Assembly: GCF_009604405.1 (NCBI RefSeq)
Contig: NZ_WEGK01000004.1
Location: 310,001 to 374,000, forward strand
Direction of reading: 5' to 3'
Length of the DNA stretch: 64,000 bases
From: Nocardia macrotermitis
Lineage (GTDB): Bacteria > Actinomycetota > Actinomycetes > Mycobacteriales > Mycobacteriaceae
Shown: piece after piece, positions 34,280 to 43,046 of the stretch
Layout: each line of letters starts with the position of its first letter
How positions within the stretch are numbered: position 1 is the stretch's first letter
The notes under the pieces: generated by a model
What the model saw: the letters and a program-made list of their open reading frames with translations, nothing else
The model's database searches: none
Told to the model about the DNA's origin: nothing
Position numbers and translations under genes: made by a program

Positions 34280-35521
34280 TCATCGGACGGTGCAGCCCGC
34301 GGTGACGGGCTGCCCGTCGAAGCGGTCGGCGAGAAAGTTCATGCCGCCCAACGCTTCCCCGGCCGCCGCGCCGTTGTGGGTGGGGAAGATCGAATGGATC
34401 GCGGTGAGCCTCGCGCCCAGCGCGCAGTACCGGTCGACCAGCCTGCTGAATCCGGCAACAGGAATGACGTCGTCGGAGTTGCTGTGGTACAGGTACATCG
34501 GCGAGTCCGGCGCCTCCACACCCAGCTCGTTGGCGGCGGTGGTGCCCCGGAACTCCTTGCTGCCCAGCAGATCCGGCGTCCTGGAGAAACTGTCGACGCG
34601 CGCGTTGACGTACTGCGGCACCAGATTCGAACCGCAGGCGGTGGCATTCGCGGCCAGCAGCGCCCGGCCGCGATCGTTCAGTGCCCCGGACAGGCCGGAA
34701 TCGGGATGATTGCGGGTCAGCGCCATCAGGATCAGCAGGGCCAGCCCGGCCTGCCCACCGCCGTCGACGCGCTGGGCGATCGCGGCGATATCGGCGGGCA
34801 CCCCACCGGCGCTGATCCCCGCGAACCGCACCTGCGGCGCATAACTCGACCGCAGCTGCGCGGCCCACAGCGTGGCGAACGCCCCACCCGAATATCCCCA
34901 CGCCCCAACGGGACTCGCCGTCTGCACGCCACCCGGCGCGAAGGACAGCGCCGCCCGGATCCCGTCCAGCACCGCGCGTCCCGCACCCGGACCGTCCAGG
35001 AACCGCGAGTACGGCCCCTCGTAATCACTGATCGCCAACGCCCACCCGCGCAACAGCGCGGCGGTCATGAACGGCACGTCCAGCAGGGTGTTCACCACGC
35101 CCGGATCGTGCCCGCCGGAGAACGCGAACGACGGCGCGCACCGGGTCCCGAGGCTGTCCTCGGGCACCTGATAGCTCAGCAGCGGTCGCGGACCCTTGTC
35201 CCAGGTCGTCGTCGGCACCACCACCGTGGTCACGTCCAGGATCGGATGATCCGCCGAATCGGTTGTGCGATAACGTAATTGCCACGCCGAAACCGGCAGT
35301 GGCAACCCGAACACGCTGATCGACCGGACGCCGAGCAACGCCCCGTTCGGCTGCGAGGCCAGATCCGCGGGCGCGGCATAGAACGGATCCTGGTCGGGAT
35401 AGGGCACCGCGCCGGCCACCGGCGTGGACAGCAGCCCCAGCACCATGGCGACCGCCACGGCCAGCACCGTGCCCGTCCGCCGATGCGCGGCATGTGCACC
35501 CGCGAGCCACCCGAATCCCAT
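34280..35521 (-). CDS. Secretory triacylglycerol lipase (LIP family)
   Basis: A 413-residue exported lipase of the family first described as fungal LIP proteins. A signal peptide spans about residues 1-38 (hydrophobic VLAVAVAMVLGLLSTPVAGA). The nucleophile is the serine in GYSGGAFATLWAAQL, the acid lies in YLYHSNSDDVIPV and the histidine in FPTHNGAAAGEAL. Paired cysteines in the mature protein may form disulfides. It should cut acylglycerols or other esters outside the cell. ATG 35521 has GGAGGT upstream. It is divergent from the isochorismatase-like gene. Confidence 0.87.
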   Translation of the reverse strand: MGFGWLAGAHAAHRRTGTVLAVAVAMVLGLLSTPVAGAVPYPDQDPFYAAPADLASQPNGALLGVRSISVFGLPLPVSAWQLRYRTTDSADHPILDVTTVVVPTTTWDKGPRPLLSYQVPEDSLGTRCAPSFAFSGGHDPGVVNTLLDVPFMTAALLRGWALAISDYEGPYSRFLDGPGAGRAVLDGIRAALSFAPGGVQTASPVGAWGYSGGAFATLWAAQLRSSYAPQVRFAGISAGGVPADIAAIAQRVDGGGQAGLALLILMALTRNHPDSGLSGALNDRGRALLAANATACGSNLVPQYVNARVDSFSRTPDLLGSKEFRGTTAANELGVEAPDSPMYLYHSNSDDVIPVAGFSRLVDRYCALGARLTAIHSIFPTHNGAAAGEALGGMNFLADRFDGQPVTAGCTVR

Positions 35522-35687
35522 CCGATACCTCCCACGTCGCCCCGCACCGCACCACCGGAAGTGCACGCTAGCCCTCCCGAATCCCCAGGTCAACGATGTC
35601 CACGGCCGGTCGGTGAACGTTTCCACGACACGCCGTACACCCCGGTACTGTGGGTCGGGACCGCATACCTGGCAAAGGGGAGTTTCG

Positions 35688-36332
35688 GTGCGACAGGGCA
35701 ATGGACTCGATATTCCGGACGGGCTCGCCGACGTCTGCGATCCGCACCGGATGGCGGTGATCGTCTACGACATGCAGGTCGGCGTGCTGTCCCAACTCGA
35801 TGATGCCGAGCAGATCGTCGCGCGGGTGGTGCGGGTGGTGGAGGCCGCGCGGGCGGGGGGCTATCCGGTGATCTTCCTGCGGCACATGTTCCTGCCGCCG
35901 CGACTGAGCGGCGCATTCGCGCTGCGCATGGCGATGACGTGGCAGGGTGTCGATGCGGTCGAGGACCTGCAACCGATCCTGTTGCGCGACACGCCCGGCT
36001 TCGAACTGGCGCCGGAGCTGCGGCCCGGTCCGGACGAGATCGTCTTCGACAAGACGACCATGTCCGCCTTCGAGGGCACCCCGCTCGCCGCGACCCTGCG
36101 TGACCTGGGCATCGTCTCCTACGCCATCGCGGGGGTGGCACTCGAGATCGGTATCGCGCCGACCGTCACGCACTCCACCGATCTGGGTTTCATCCCGGTC
36201 GTCATCGGTGACGCGTGCGGCGGGCGGGACGAGGCGGCGATGGACCGGGCGCGGGCGGATTTCGCGTTCCAGGGCAACGCGATCGTCACCGAGGTCGACG
36301 CCATCCTCCCGCTGCTGAACGGAAAGGCCTGA
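35688..36332 (+). CDS. Isochorismatase-like hydrolase lacking the nucleophilic Cys
   Basis: A 214-residue protein of the isochorismatase fold. The catalytic Asp is in VIVYDMQVGVL and the Lys in IVFDKTTMSAFEGT. At the usual cysteine position (GxATExC) the sequence reads GVALEIGIAPT, so glycine replaces cysteine. True isochorismatases such as EntB and PhzD also have glycine there, whereas nicotinamidases and carbamoylases have cysteine. It may therefore act on a vinyl ether rather than an amide. GTG 35688 has AAAGGGG upstream. Its stop codon directly abuts that of ligD, with no base between. Confidence 0.8.
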   Translation: MRQGNGLDIPDGLADVCDPHRMAVIVYDMQVGVLSQLDDAEQIVARVVRVVEAARAGGYPVIFLRHMFLPPRLSGAFALRMAMTWQGVDAVEDLQPILLRDTPGFELAPELRPGPDEIVFDKTTMSAFEGTPLAATLRDLGIVSYAIAGVALEIGIAPTVTHSTDLGFIPVVIGDACGGRDEAAMDRARADFAFQGNAIVTEVDAILPLLNGKA

Positions 36333-38585
36333 TCAGCCGGTCGATCCGAGCCAGGCCGGATGCCAGAGGCGGCCGGATTCGGTCCAGTTCATGTAGCGCA
36401 CGGTGCCGGTGAGTTTCGGGGTGACCCAGACGGCGTCCTCGCGTTCGGCGGGGGTGAGGTCGTTGTCGAACGGGCTGGTCTTGCGGTACAGCGGGCGTAG
36501 ACGGGCGGCCAGGTCGGCCATCTCGCGTTCGTCGAATCCGGTGCCGACCCGTCCGGCATAGATCAGTGTGTCCCCGTCCCGCACCCCGACCAGTAGGGAG
36601 GCGAACTCCCGCGCGGTGCTGCGTCGCCAGCCGCCGATCACCACCTGTTGAGTGCGCCAGTTGCGGGTCTTGATCCAGGACTGGCCGCGTCGTCCCGGGA
36701 GGTAGATCGAGTCCAGTCGTTTGGCGACCACGCCTTCCAGGCCCTGTTCGCGGCTGAAGTCCAGCGCCCGGGCACCGGAGCCTTCCAGTCGCGGCGGTAC
36801 CAGGAGTGCGGGTGCGCGGGCGGCCAGTGCCTCGAGGACCCGGCGGCGGTCCGAATAGCGTTTGCGGACAAGGGATGTGCCGTCCAGATAGAGCACGTCG
36901 AAGGCGACGAATTCGGCGCGGACCGAATCCGATTGGAGCAGGGCGAGATTCACGCGGCCGTCGGCATCGAAGACGACCGCCTCGCCGTCGAGTACCGCGC
37001 GGTGGTCGGCGAGTTCTTCGGCGAGTGCGGCCAGGCGTGGATAACGTTCCGTCACAACGTTTCCGGCTCGGCTGCGTGCGGTGACGGTGCCGTCCGCGAG
37101 CTCCACGATCAGCCGGAAGCCGTCCCATTTGGTTTCGAAGGCCCATTCCGCCGAGTCCAGGGTGGCGACGTCACCGGGAGTGGCCAGCATCGGGCTCAGA
37201 TCGCGTGGCATCTCCGCCTCGCGGCGCTTGCTGCTGCTCGAATTTATTTGTGCACCACCTGGTTCCGGCTTCATCAGATGCATCAGCCACTGATCGCCCT
37301 TGGTCCGGATCAACGCGTAGCGGCCGTCCAGACGAGTGCCGCGCAGCCGCACGATCACCTCGTCCTCGCGCCACTTCTCGGTCTCGTAAGTGCCCGAATC
37401 CCAGATCGTCATCTCGCCCGCGCCGTACTGTCCACGCGGGATCGAACCGTGAAAGTCCAGGTATTCCAACGGATGATCCTCGGTCCGCACCGCGAGCCGG
37501 TTCTGCGTGGTGGAGGTCGGCGGTCCTTTCGGCACCGCCCAGGACGCCAGTACGCCGTCGCGCTCGAGGCGCACATCCCAGTGCAGGCGGCGGGCGTGAT
37601 GTTCCTGGACGACGAAACGATTGTCCGCACCGGGCGTAGGCGGTTGCGCCGGAACGGGTTCCGGGGTGCGCGCGGGATCGCGCATCGAGCGGTAGACGGA
37701 CAGCGGGTCCGGCGCCCGATCGAATGAATCCAGTCCCGCCAGCAGATCGCCGTGCTCGTGCCAGCGGGTCAGTACTTCCTCGAAGGTCAAGTGCCGCAAG
37801 CTTTCCCGGTCTTCCAGCTCGTCCCAGGAACGTGGTGCGGCGACCATCGGCGAGGTACGTCCGCGCAGTGAGTACGGCGCGATGGTGGTCTTGGACGGAT
37901 TGTTCTGACTCCAATCCAGGAACACCTTGCCCGGCCGGGCCGCCTTGGCCATGGTCGCGGTCACCAGATCCGGATACAACTTCTCCAGACCCACCGCGAC
38001 CTGCTTGGCGACCGTGGACGCCCCCGACGAATCGAGCGCGCGCGTCAGCGGCACATAGACGTGCATCCCCTTACTACCGCTGGACACCGGGTAGGCGTCC
38101 AGCCCGGCATCGCGCACCGTATCGCGAATCCACACCGCGACCCGCGCGCACTCGGCCAGCCCCGCCCCCGGACCGGGATCCAGATCGAAGACCAGCCGAG
38201 TGATCGGCCCGCGCTCCTCGCCGTCGAAAATCCATTGCGGCACATGGATTTCCAGCGCGGCCTGCTGCCCGAGCCAGGCCATTCCGGCGACCGAGTCGAT
38301 CAGCGGATAAACCACCCGGCGATCCGAATGCTGCTGCGCACGACGATCCAGCCACTTCGGCGCGTGCGCGGCGAGATTCTTCTCGAAGAACGCGGATTCG
38401 GTAACCCCGTTGGGCCAGCGTTTACGAGTCACCGCGCGACCCGCGATATGCGGCAGCAGAGCGGGCGCAATCGCCGTGAAATACTCGATGACCTGCCCTT
38501 TGGTGGTCCCGGTAGCCGGATACAACACCTTATCGAGGTTGCTCAACTCAACCTCGATACCCCCGAAATCCCGGCGGGTGGCCAT
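36333..38585 (-). CDS. ligD: ATP-dependent DNA ligase D (polymerase-phosphoesterase-ligase)
   Basis: A 750-residue non-homologous end-joining ligase in the mycobacterial domain order. The primase-polymerase domain (about 1-290) has the LVFDLDPG metal motif and SSGSKGMHVYVPL. The 3'-phosphoesterase (about 315-450) has FVVQEHHARRLHWDVRLE. The ligase domain carries the adenylation lysine in FETKWDGFR, followed by DGEAVVFD and EGVVAKRLDS, and an OB-fold end. It repairs double-strand breaks with Ku; no ku gene is within this window. The ATG at 38585 starts MATRRDFGGIEVELSN. A 16-bp tandem repeat array lies directly upstream. Confidence 0.93.
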   Translation of the reverse strand: MATRRDFGGIEVELSNLDKVLYPATGTTKGQVIEYFTAIAPALLPHIAGRAVTRKRWPNGVTESAFFEKNLAAHAPKWLDRRAQQHSDRRVVYPLIDSVAGMAWLGQQAALEIHVPQWIFDGEERGPITRLVFDLDPGPGAGLAECARVAVWIRDTVRDAGLDAYPVSSGSKGMHVYVPLTRALDSSGASTVAKQVAVGLEKLYPDLVTATMAKAARPGKVFLDWSQNNPSKTTIAPYSLRGRTSPMVAAPRSWDELEDRESLRHLTFEEVLTRWHEHGDLLAGLDSFDRAPDPLSVYRSMRDPARTPEPVPAQPPTPGADNRFVVQEHHARRLHWDVRLERDGVLASWAVPKGPPTSTTQNRLAVRTEDHPLEYLDFHGSIPRGQYGAGEMTIWDSGTYETEKWREDEVIVRLRGTRLDGRYALIRTKGDQWLMHLMKPEPGGAQINSSSSKRREAEMPRDLSPMLATPGDVATLDSAEWAFETKWDGFRLIVELADGTVTARSRAGNVVTERYPRLAALAEELADHRAVLDGEAVVFDADGRVNLALLQSDSVRAEFVAFDVLYLDGTSLVRKRYSDRRRVLEALAARAPALLVPPRLEGSGARALDFSREQGLEGVVAKRLDSIYLPGRRGQSWIKTRNWRTQQVVIGGWRRSTAREFASLLVGVRDGDTLIYAGRVGTGFDEREMADLAARLRPLYRKTSPFDNDLTPAEREDAVWVTPKLTGTVRYMNWTESGRLWHPAWLGSTG

Positions 38586-38697
38586 GATCGAAGTCTACGG
38601 TCCGTCGGCCGCGGACCGGCCCCGCACACACGGGTTCCGCAGACGGACGGGCCGCTGGATATCCGCCACAGCGCAGCCCGTCCGACAACAGTTGATC

Positions 38698-38995
38698 AGT
38701 ACAGAATCAGCAGCTCAGCCCTGCCCGGACTCAGCCCCGAGCTCAGTCGGTTCAGCCGAAGTCAGTCCCGACCCCACTCAGCCCCGACCGAACTCAGCCC
38801 TGCCGAAGTCAGTCCCAGCCGAATTCAGCCCGGCCGGAATCAGTCCCGACCCAAACTCAGTCCCGACCGAAGTCGGCCCCGCCCGAAGTCAGTCCCGACC
38901 GAAATCAGTCCGACCGAAATCAGCCCCGACCTGACTCAGCCCCAGCCGAATTCAGCCCGACCGAAATCAGTCCTGGCCCAACTGAACCCAAGCCT
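38698..38995. repeat. Minisatellite of about 20 degenerate 15-17-bp units
   Basis: Tandem units with consensus close to TCAGYCCCGACCGAAA run from about 38698 to 38995, each starting TCAG and ending CGAAA, CGAAG or CGAAT. Individual units vary by one to four bases and between 15 and 17 in length. No reading frame or ribosome site fits. The array fills the space between the MT0933-like gene and ligD, both on the minus strand. The remaining bases 38586-38697 show no gene. Confidence 0.85.
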
Positions 38996-39002
38996 GACCG
39001 GG

Positions 39003-39473
39003 CTAGGATTCGCTGTCGGGCTTGGCCTCATCCGTCGACGCGGCCCCGTCAGCAGACGCGGTCTCATCCGTCGATGCGGTCTCATCAGCCGACGCCGTTT
39101 CGTCTGTCGACACGGTCTCGGTAGCCGATTCCGGTTCGGCCTCGGTCTCGGCCGACGACTCGGCAGCGACCTCCGGTTCCGCAGCGGGCGCAGCCTCCGC
39201 TTCTGGCGCGGCTTCGGGCGCGGCCTCTGCCTCGGGAGCGGCCTCCGGCGCGGCTTCCGCCTCGGGAGCAGCCCCCTCCGCCCCCGGTTGCTCCGGGATG
39301 GCGTTCTTCAAAGCCGCTGCGCCCTTACCGATTTGGTCGGAGTACTTGCCGCCGGTCTTCTCGTCGATGAAACCGCCGGCCTTGTCCACGGCTTCGTGAA
39401 TCTTGTCGGCGTTCTCGGCAGCAACATCCCTCCCCTTGCCGATCAAGCCCTTCAGAGTGTCCATCAGACTCAT
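39003..39473 (-). CDS. MT0933/Rv0909-like antitoxin family protein with repeat tail
   Basis: A 156-residue acidic protein. The first 60 residues match the MT0933-like antitoxin family: MSLMDTLKGLIGKGRD, ADKIHEAVDKAGGFIDEKTG, YSDQIGKGAAALKNAI. The remaining 95 residues are low complexity, first Ala/Glu/Pro repeats of type EAAPEAEA, then Thr/Ser/Asp repeats of type ADETASTD. No toxin gene is adjacent, so an antitoxin role is doubtful. The helical N-terminus could bind membrane or partner. It is 34 bases downstream of the metallo-hydrolase gene on the same strand, as Rv0909 and Rv0906 are neighbours in M. tuberculosis. Confidence 0.75.
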   Translation of the reverse strand: MSLMDTLKGLIGKGRDVAAENADKIHEAVDKAGGFIDEKTGGKYSDQIGKGAAALKNAIPEQPGAEGAAPEAEAAPEAAPEAEAAPEAAPEAEAAPAAEPEVAAESSAETEAEPESATETVSTDETASADETASTDETASADGAASTDEAKPDSES

Positions 39474-39507
39474 GCGCCCCGCTCCTTGTCATCGGATTTA
39501 TCGCTGG

Positions 39508-40665
39508 TCAGCCCACATCTTCCCACCAGTGCACCTGCGGCGATAGCGCATTGGCATCGATACGTTGCCCCGGCAACGGAACCGATACCTGCGTGCCGGC
39601 CGCGCGCGCGGAGGCGACCAGCCGACGTACCGGCTCCGACCAGCCGTGGAAGGCCAGATTGAAGGTGGCCCAGTGAATCGGGACGATCAGGCCGTGGCCG
39701 GAATCTCCGCGACACACATCGGCGTGTGCGCGCACTGCCTCCTCGGGATTCATGTGCACATCGGGCCAGTGCACGTCGTACGCGCCGATCGGCAGCAGCG
39801 TCAGATCGAACGGGCCCAGCGTCTCGCCGATCTCCGCGAATGCCTTGGTATAACCGGTATCTCCGCCGAAGTAGACGCGCCGCGTCGGCCCGGCGATGGC
39901 CCACGACGCCCACAGCGTCGTATTGCGCACCAGCCCGCGCCCGGAGAAGTGTCGCGCCTCGGTGCACGTCACGACCAGTTCACCCGGCTGCCCGCCGCCG
40001 ACCGGTTCGGACAGGGAAAACGAAGCGCCCCAATCCAATTCGACGATCCGCGCCTCGGGCACATCCCACATGCGCAGATGCGCGCCGATCCCGATCGGCA
40101 CCACGAACGGCGCGTCCTGACCCGCCACCAACGCGGTCACCGTATCGCGATCGAGATGGTCGTAGTGATCGTGCGAGATGACGATCGCGTCCACCGGCGG
40201 CAGCTCCGACAGCGGCGCCGGCACCGGATGCAACCGGGTCGGCCCCACGATCGCCGACGGCGAAACCCGTTCGCTCCATACGGGATCGGTGAGAATCCGG
40301 TACCCGTCGACCTCGAGCAGCGTCGAGGCGTGCCCGTACCAGGTGAGCGCCAGCGCACCGGCCCGCTCGGGCACATCCGGTGTGGCCAACGGGATCCGGC
40401 CCGCCGGACGCCCCACCCCGCGCCGGGTCAGCGCCGAGAACATCAGCGACACACCGGATCCCGGCGCCAGCTGGGCGCTGGGCTCGGTGTTGTAGAACTG
40501 CCGGTTGCGGTATCGTGCCGACCGCGCGGCCACCGGCGCGATCGCCGACACCGACGCGCCCATCGCCGCGGGCATCTCCCACACCGCGCGCGCGACCCAG
40601 CTCAGCCCGACCGCGCCCGCCACCCCGAGGGTGGTGCGGCGCAGGATGGTGGTGAAGGTACTCAT
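39508..40665 (-). CDS. MBL-fold metallo-hydrolase (NAPE-PLD/Rv0906-like)
   Basis: A 385-residue protein with a hydrophobic N-terminal helix (residues 8-30, probable membrane anchor or uncleaved signal) and a metallo-beta-lactamase fold. The metal site is SHDHYDHLD, with further ligands in EARHFSGRG, FGGDTGY and VPIHWATF. The sequence resembles NAPE-hydrolysing phospholipase D and mycobacterial Rv0906. It may cleave phosphodiester or lactam substrates at the membrane. Its ATG overlaps the echA6 stop by one base, so the two are co-translated; the same pair is adjacent in M. tuberculosis. Confidence 0.88.
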   Translation of the reverse strand: MSTFTTILRRTTLGVAGAVGLSWVARAVWEMPAAMGASVSAIAPVAARSARYRNRQFYNTEPSAQLAPGSGVSLMFSALTRRGVGRPAGRIPLATPDVPERAGALALTWYGHASTLLEVDGYRILTDPVWSERVSPSAIVGPTRLHPVPAPLSELPPVDAIVISHDHYDHLDRDTVTALVAGQDAPFVVPIGIGAHLRMWDVPEARIVELDWGASFSLSEPVGGGQPGELVVTCTEARHFSGRGLVRNTTLWASWAIAGPTRRVYFGGDTGYTKAFAEIGETLGPFDLTLLPIGAYDVHWPDVHMNPEEAVRAHADVCRGDSGHGLIVPIHWATFNLAFHGWSEPVRRLVASARAAGTQVSVPLPGQRIDANALSPQVHWWEDVG

Positions 40666-41390
40666 CAGTGCCCCTCGAATTTCGCCGGTCGCTTTTCCTG
40701 CCGAGCCAATCGGGCCTCCTGGGCATCGTTGCTGGTCCAGGCCGCCTCGAGGGCGTCACGCTGGGCCGGGGACTGCGGGTCGCGGGTGCCGTCGTCGTTG
40801 AGCGCGAGCTTGAGGTGACGCAGCGACAGCGGGGCCAGTTCGGCGATCGACTTGGCCCAGCCCTGCGCGTCGGACAGCGTGCCGATCCGGTTCGCGAAGC
40901 CGAAAGTGTATGCGTCCGTGGCGGATACGGTGTCCAGGCCGAGCAGGATGCTGCGCGCCGGACCGCCGCCGATGATCGAGGCCAACCGGCGCACGGTCCA
41001 ACGGTCAACGGAGACACCGATTTTCGCGGCCGGAATGCCGATGTAGGCGTCGGCGGCCATGACCCGCAGATCCGCGGCCAGCGCCAGCTGCACACCGCCG
41101 CCGAGCGCGGGACCGTTGAGCGCGGCGATCACCGGCACCGGCACCGACTCGATCGCGGACAGCATGCCCATCAGCCCGTCCAGGAAGCTTTCCGAGTACA
41201 CGCCGTTCAGATCGGCGCCGGCACTGAACACCGTGCCCTGCCCCGTGAGGATGATCACCCGGGCGTCCGCCGCGGCGGTGACCACGGCCTCGCGCAACCG
41301 CCCCACCAATTCCTCGTTGAGCGCGTTGCGGCGCTCGGGACGCTGTAATTCGATGGTGACGACGTCACCATCGCGACTCACTGCGAGCAA
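40665..41390 (-). CDS. echA6: Enoyl-CoA hydratase family protein, EchA6-like
   Basis: A 241-residue crotonase-fold protein. VVTIELQRPERRNALNEELV, TGQGTVFSAGADLNG and the EKRPAKFEG ending closely follow mycobacterial EchA6, a non-catalytic acyl-CoA-binding protein that feeds mycolic acid synthesis. As in EchA6, the catalytic glutamates of true hydratases are not evident at LNGPALGGGVQLALAADLR and the following helix. TTG 41390 was chosen because GGGGAGG lies 6 bases upstream; GTG 41381 and TTG 41450 are alternatives. A TACAGT -10-like box on the minus strand at 41456-41461 would give a leader of about 60 bases. It is co-translated with the metallo-hydrolase. Confidence 0.83.
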   Translation of the reverse strand: MLAVSRDGDVVTIELQRPERRNALNEELVGRLREAVVTAAADARVIILTGQGTVFSAGADLNGVYSESFLDGLMGMLSAIESVPVPVIAALNGPALGGGVQLALAADLRVMAADAYIGIPAAKIGVSVDRWTVRRLASIIGGGPARSILLGLDTVSATDAYTFGFANRIGTLSDAQGWAKSIAELAPLSLRHLKLALNDDGTRDPQSPAQRDALEAAWTSNDAQEARLARQEKRPAKFEGH

Positions 41391-41537
41391 AGGGGGCCTC
41401 CCCGATTCGTGCGGTACTGGGCTGGACGCGCGTCGTCGCTCCTCGGACAACCTTCACTGTATGCGTCGCGCGATCACCCGGCCGCACCCGACGCACTCCG
41501 CGGTAGCCCCGGGAACCGTCGCGGTACTGTGGCGGCT

Positions 41538-43031
41538 GTGACCGCACCCGATGTCGACATCCTGGTGATCGGCGCCGGACAGGCCGGACTGTCCGCCGGA
41601 TATCACCTGCAACGCCTCGGATTGCGCCCCGAACAGGACTTTCTCATCGTCGACCATGCCCCGGGTCCCGGCGGCGCCTGGCAGTTCCGCTGGCCCTCGC
41701 TCACCCTCACCACCGTGAACGGCGTGCACGACCTCCCGGGAATGGCATTTACCGAGGTGCTGCGCCCCGGCTCCGACCAGGCCCCCGCCGCCACCGCCGT
41801 CCCCGAGTACTACGCCCGCTACGAACAACGCTTCGACCTGCGCGTCCACCGCCCCACCACGGTCCGCGTCGTCTGCGACCGCGCCACCCCCACCACCTGC
41901 CCCACCGAATCCGTCGACGGCCTCCTGCACGCCGAAACCGTTCCGGGCACACCCGGCAGCTCAGGCAGCGCGACGACGAATGGATCGGGCGAACGCCGCA
42001 CCGGCCGAATCGACGTCCCCGGCGCGGCGTCCGGCGCAGCCGAATCGGTAAGCACCACTGGATATTCCGATGATTCATCGGGCAAACGCCTCACCGGCCG
42101 AATCGACGTCCCCGGCGCGGCGTCCGGCGCAGCCGAATCGGTAAGCACCGCTGGATATTCCGATAATTCAGCAGAACAGACGCATCGCACACCCGGCCGC
42201 CCGGCCGAATACGACACGGCGACAGACGATTCCGATGCGACTCGAGCGCGGCACGCGACGATGGCCAGCACCGAACATCGAGTTCTCGAATTATCCGATA
42301 GCGCAACCATTTTCGATCCCCCGGCGACATTGCGGGTGCGGGGCCTGATCAATGCGACCGGGACCTGGGAGAAGCCGTTCGTTCCGTACTACCCGGACGC
42401 GGGGACGTTCGCCGGACGACAGTTGCACGCGCACGACTACCGGAATGCCGAGGAGTTCGCGGGTCGGCATGTGGTGGTCGTGGGGGCCGGAATCTCGGCG
42501 GTGCAGCTGCTCGACGAGATATCGCGCGTGACCACGACGACCTGGACCTCACGGACCGAACCCCGTTGGCGCACCGACGAATTCAGCCGCGACGCCGGTC
42601 GGCGCGCGGTGGCGATGGTCGAGGATCGGGTGCGGCGCGGGCTGCCGCCGCGCTCGGTGGTGTCGGTGACGGGGCTGCCGGTCACCGACCGGATCCGGGC
42701 CGCCCGCGCCCGCGGCGTCATGGATTGGCATCCGATGTTCAGCCGGATCGAACCCGACGGCGTGCGCTGGGCCGACGGCACTCCGCAACCCGCCGACGTG
42801 ATCCTGTGGGCCACCGGATTCCGCAGTGCGCTCGATCATCTCGCGCCACTGCGGCTGCGCGGACCCGGCGGCGGCATCACCATGACCGGTCGGCTCGCCA
42901 CCCAGGTCGCCGCCGACCCGCGCATCCACCTGCTCGGCTACGGGCCGTCCGCCAGCACCATCGGCGCGAATCGCGCGGGCCGCGCCGCTGCGGTCGAACT
43001 CACCGAGCATCTCGGCCTGCGCCGCGTCTGA
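41538..43031 (+). CDS. FAD/NAD(P)-dependent oxidoreductase with a repeated central insertion
   Basis: A 497-residue flavoprotein of the CzcO/flavin monooxygenase type. The FAD motif is VIGAGQAGLSAGYHLQ, the conserved PGGAWQFRWPSLTL follows, and the NAD(P) Rossmann motif is VVVGAGISAVQLL, with ATGF in ILWATGFRSAL. Between the two nucleotide domains, about residues 120-265, lies a low-complexity insertion that contains two in-frame 31-residue repeats (RIDVPGAASGAAESVS). Relatives are normally near 360-380 residues. GTG 41538 sits 7 bases after a TACTGT box, so a leaderless mRNA is likely. It is divergent from echA6 and converges on the aldo/keto reductase gene. Confidence 0.83.
   Translation: MTAPDVDILVIGAGQAGLSAGYHLQRLGLRPEQDFLIVDHAPGPGGAWQFRWPSLTLTTVNGVHDLPGMAFTEVLRPGSDQAPAATAVPEYYARYEQRFDLRVHRPTTVRVVCDRATPTTCPTESVDGLLHAETVPGTPGSSGSATTNGSGERRTGRIDVPGAASGAAESVSTTGYSDDSSGKRLTGRIDVPGAASGAAESVSTAGYSDNSAEQTHRTPGRPAEYDTATDDSDATRARHATMASTEHRVLELSDSATIFDPPATLRVRGLINATGTWEKPFVPYYPDAGTFAGRQLHAHDYRNAEEFAGRHVVVVGAGISAVQLLDEISRVTTTTWTSRTEPRWRTDEFSRDAGRRAVAMVEDRVRRGLPPRSVVSVTGLPVTDRIRAARARGVMDWHPMFSRIEPDGVRWADGTPQPADVILWATGFRSALDHLAPLRLRGPGGGITMTGRLATQVAADPRIHLLGYGPSASTIGANRAGRAAAVELTEHLGLRRV
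41984..42169 (+). repeat. In-frame 93-bp tandem duplication
   Basis: Two 93-bp copies, 41984-42076 and 42077-42169, differ at only a handful of positions; for example CCGGCCGAATCGACGTCCCC begins at 42001 and again at 42094. Being 31 codons long, the duplication keeps the reading frame of the flavoprotein. Its near identity suggests a recent event. Confidence 0.9.
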
Positions 43032-43046
43032 TCGCGCGGCCAGTGC

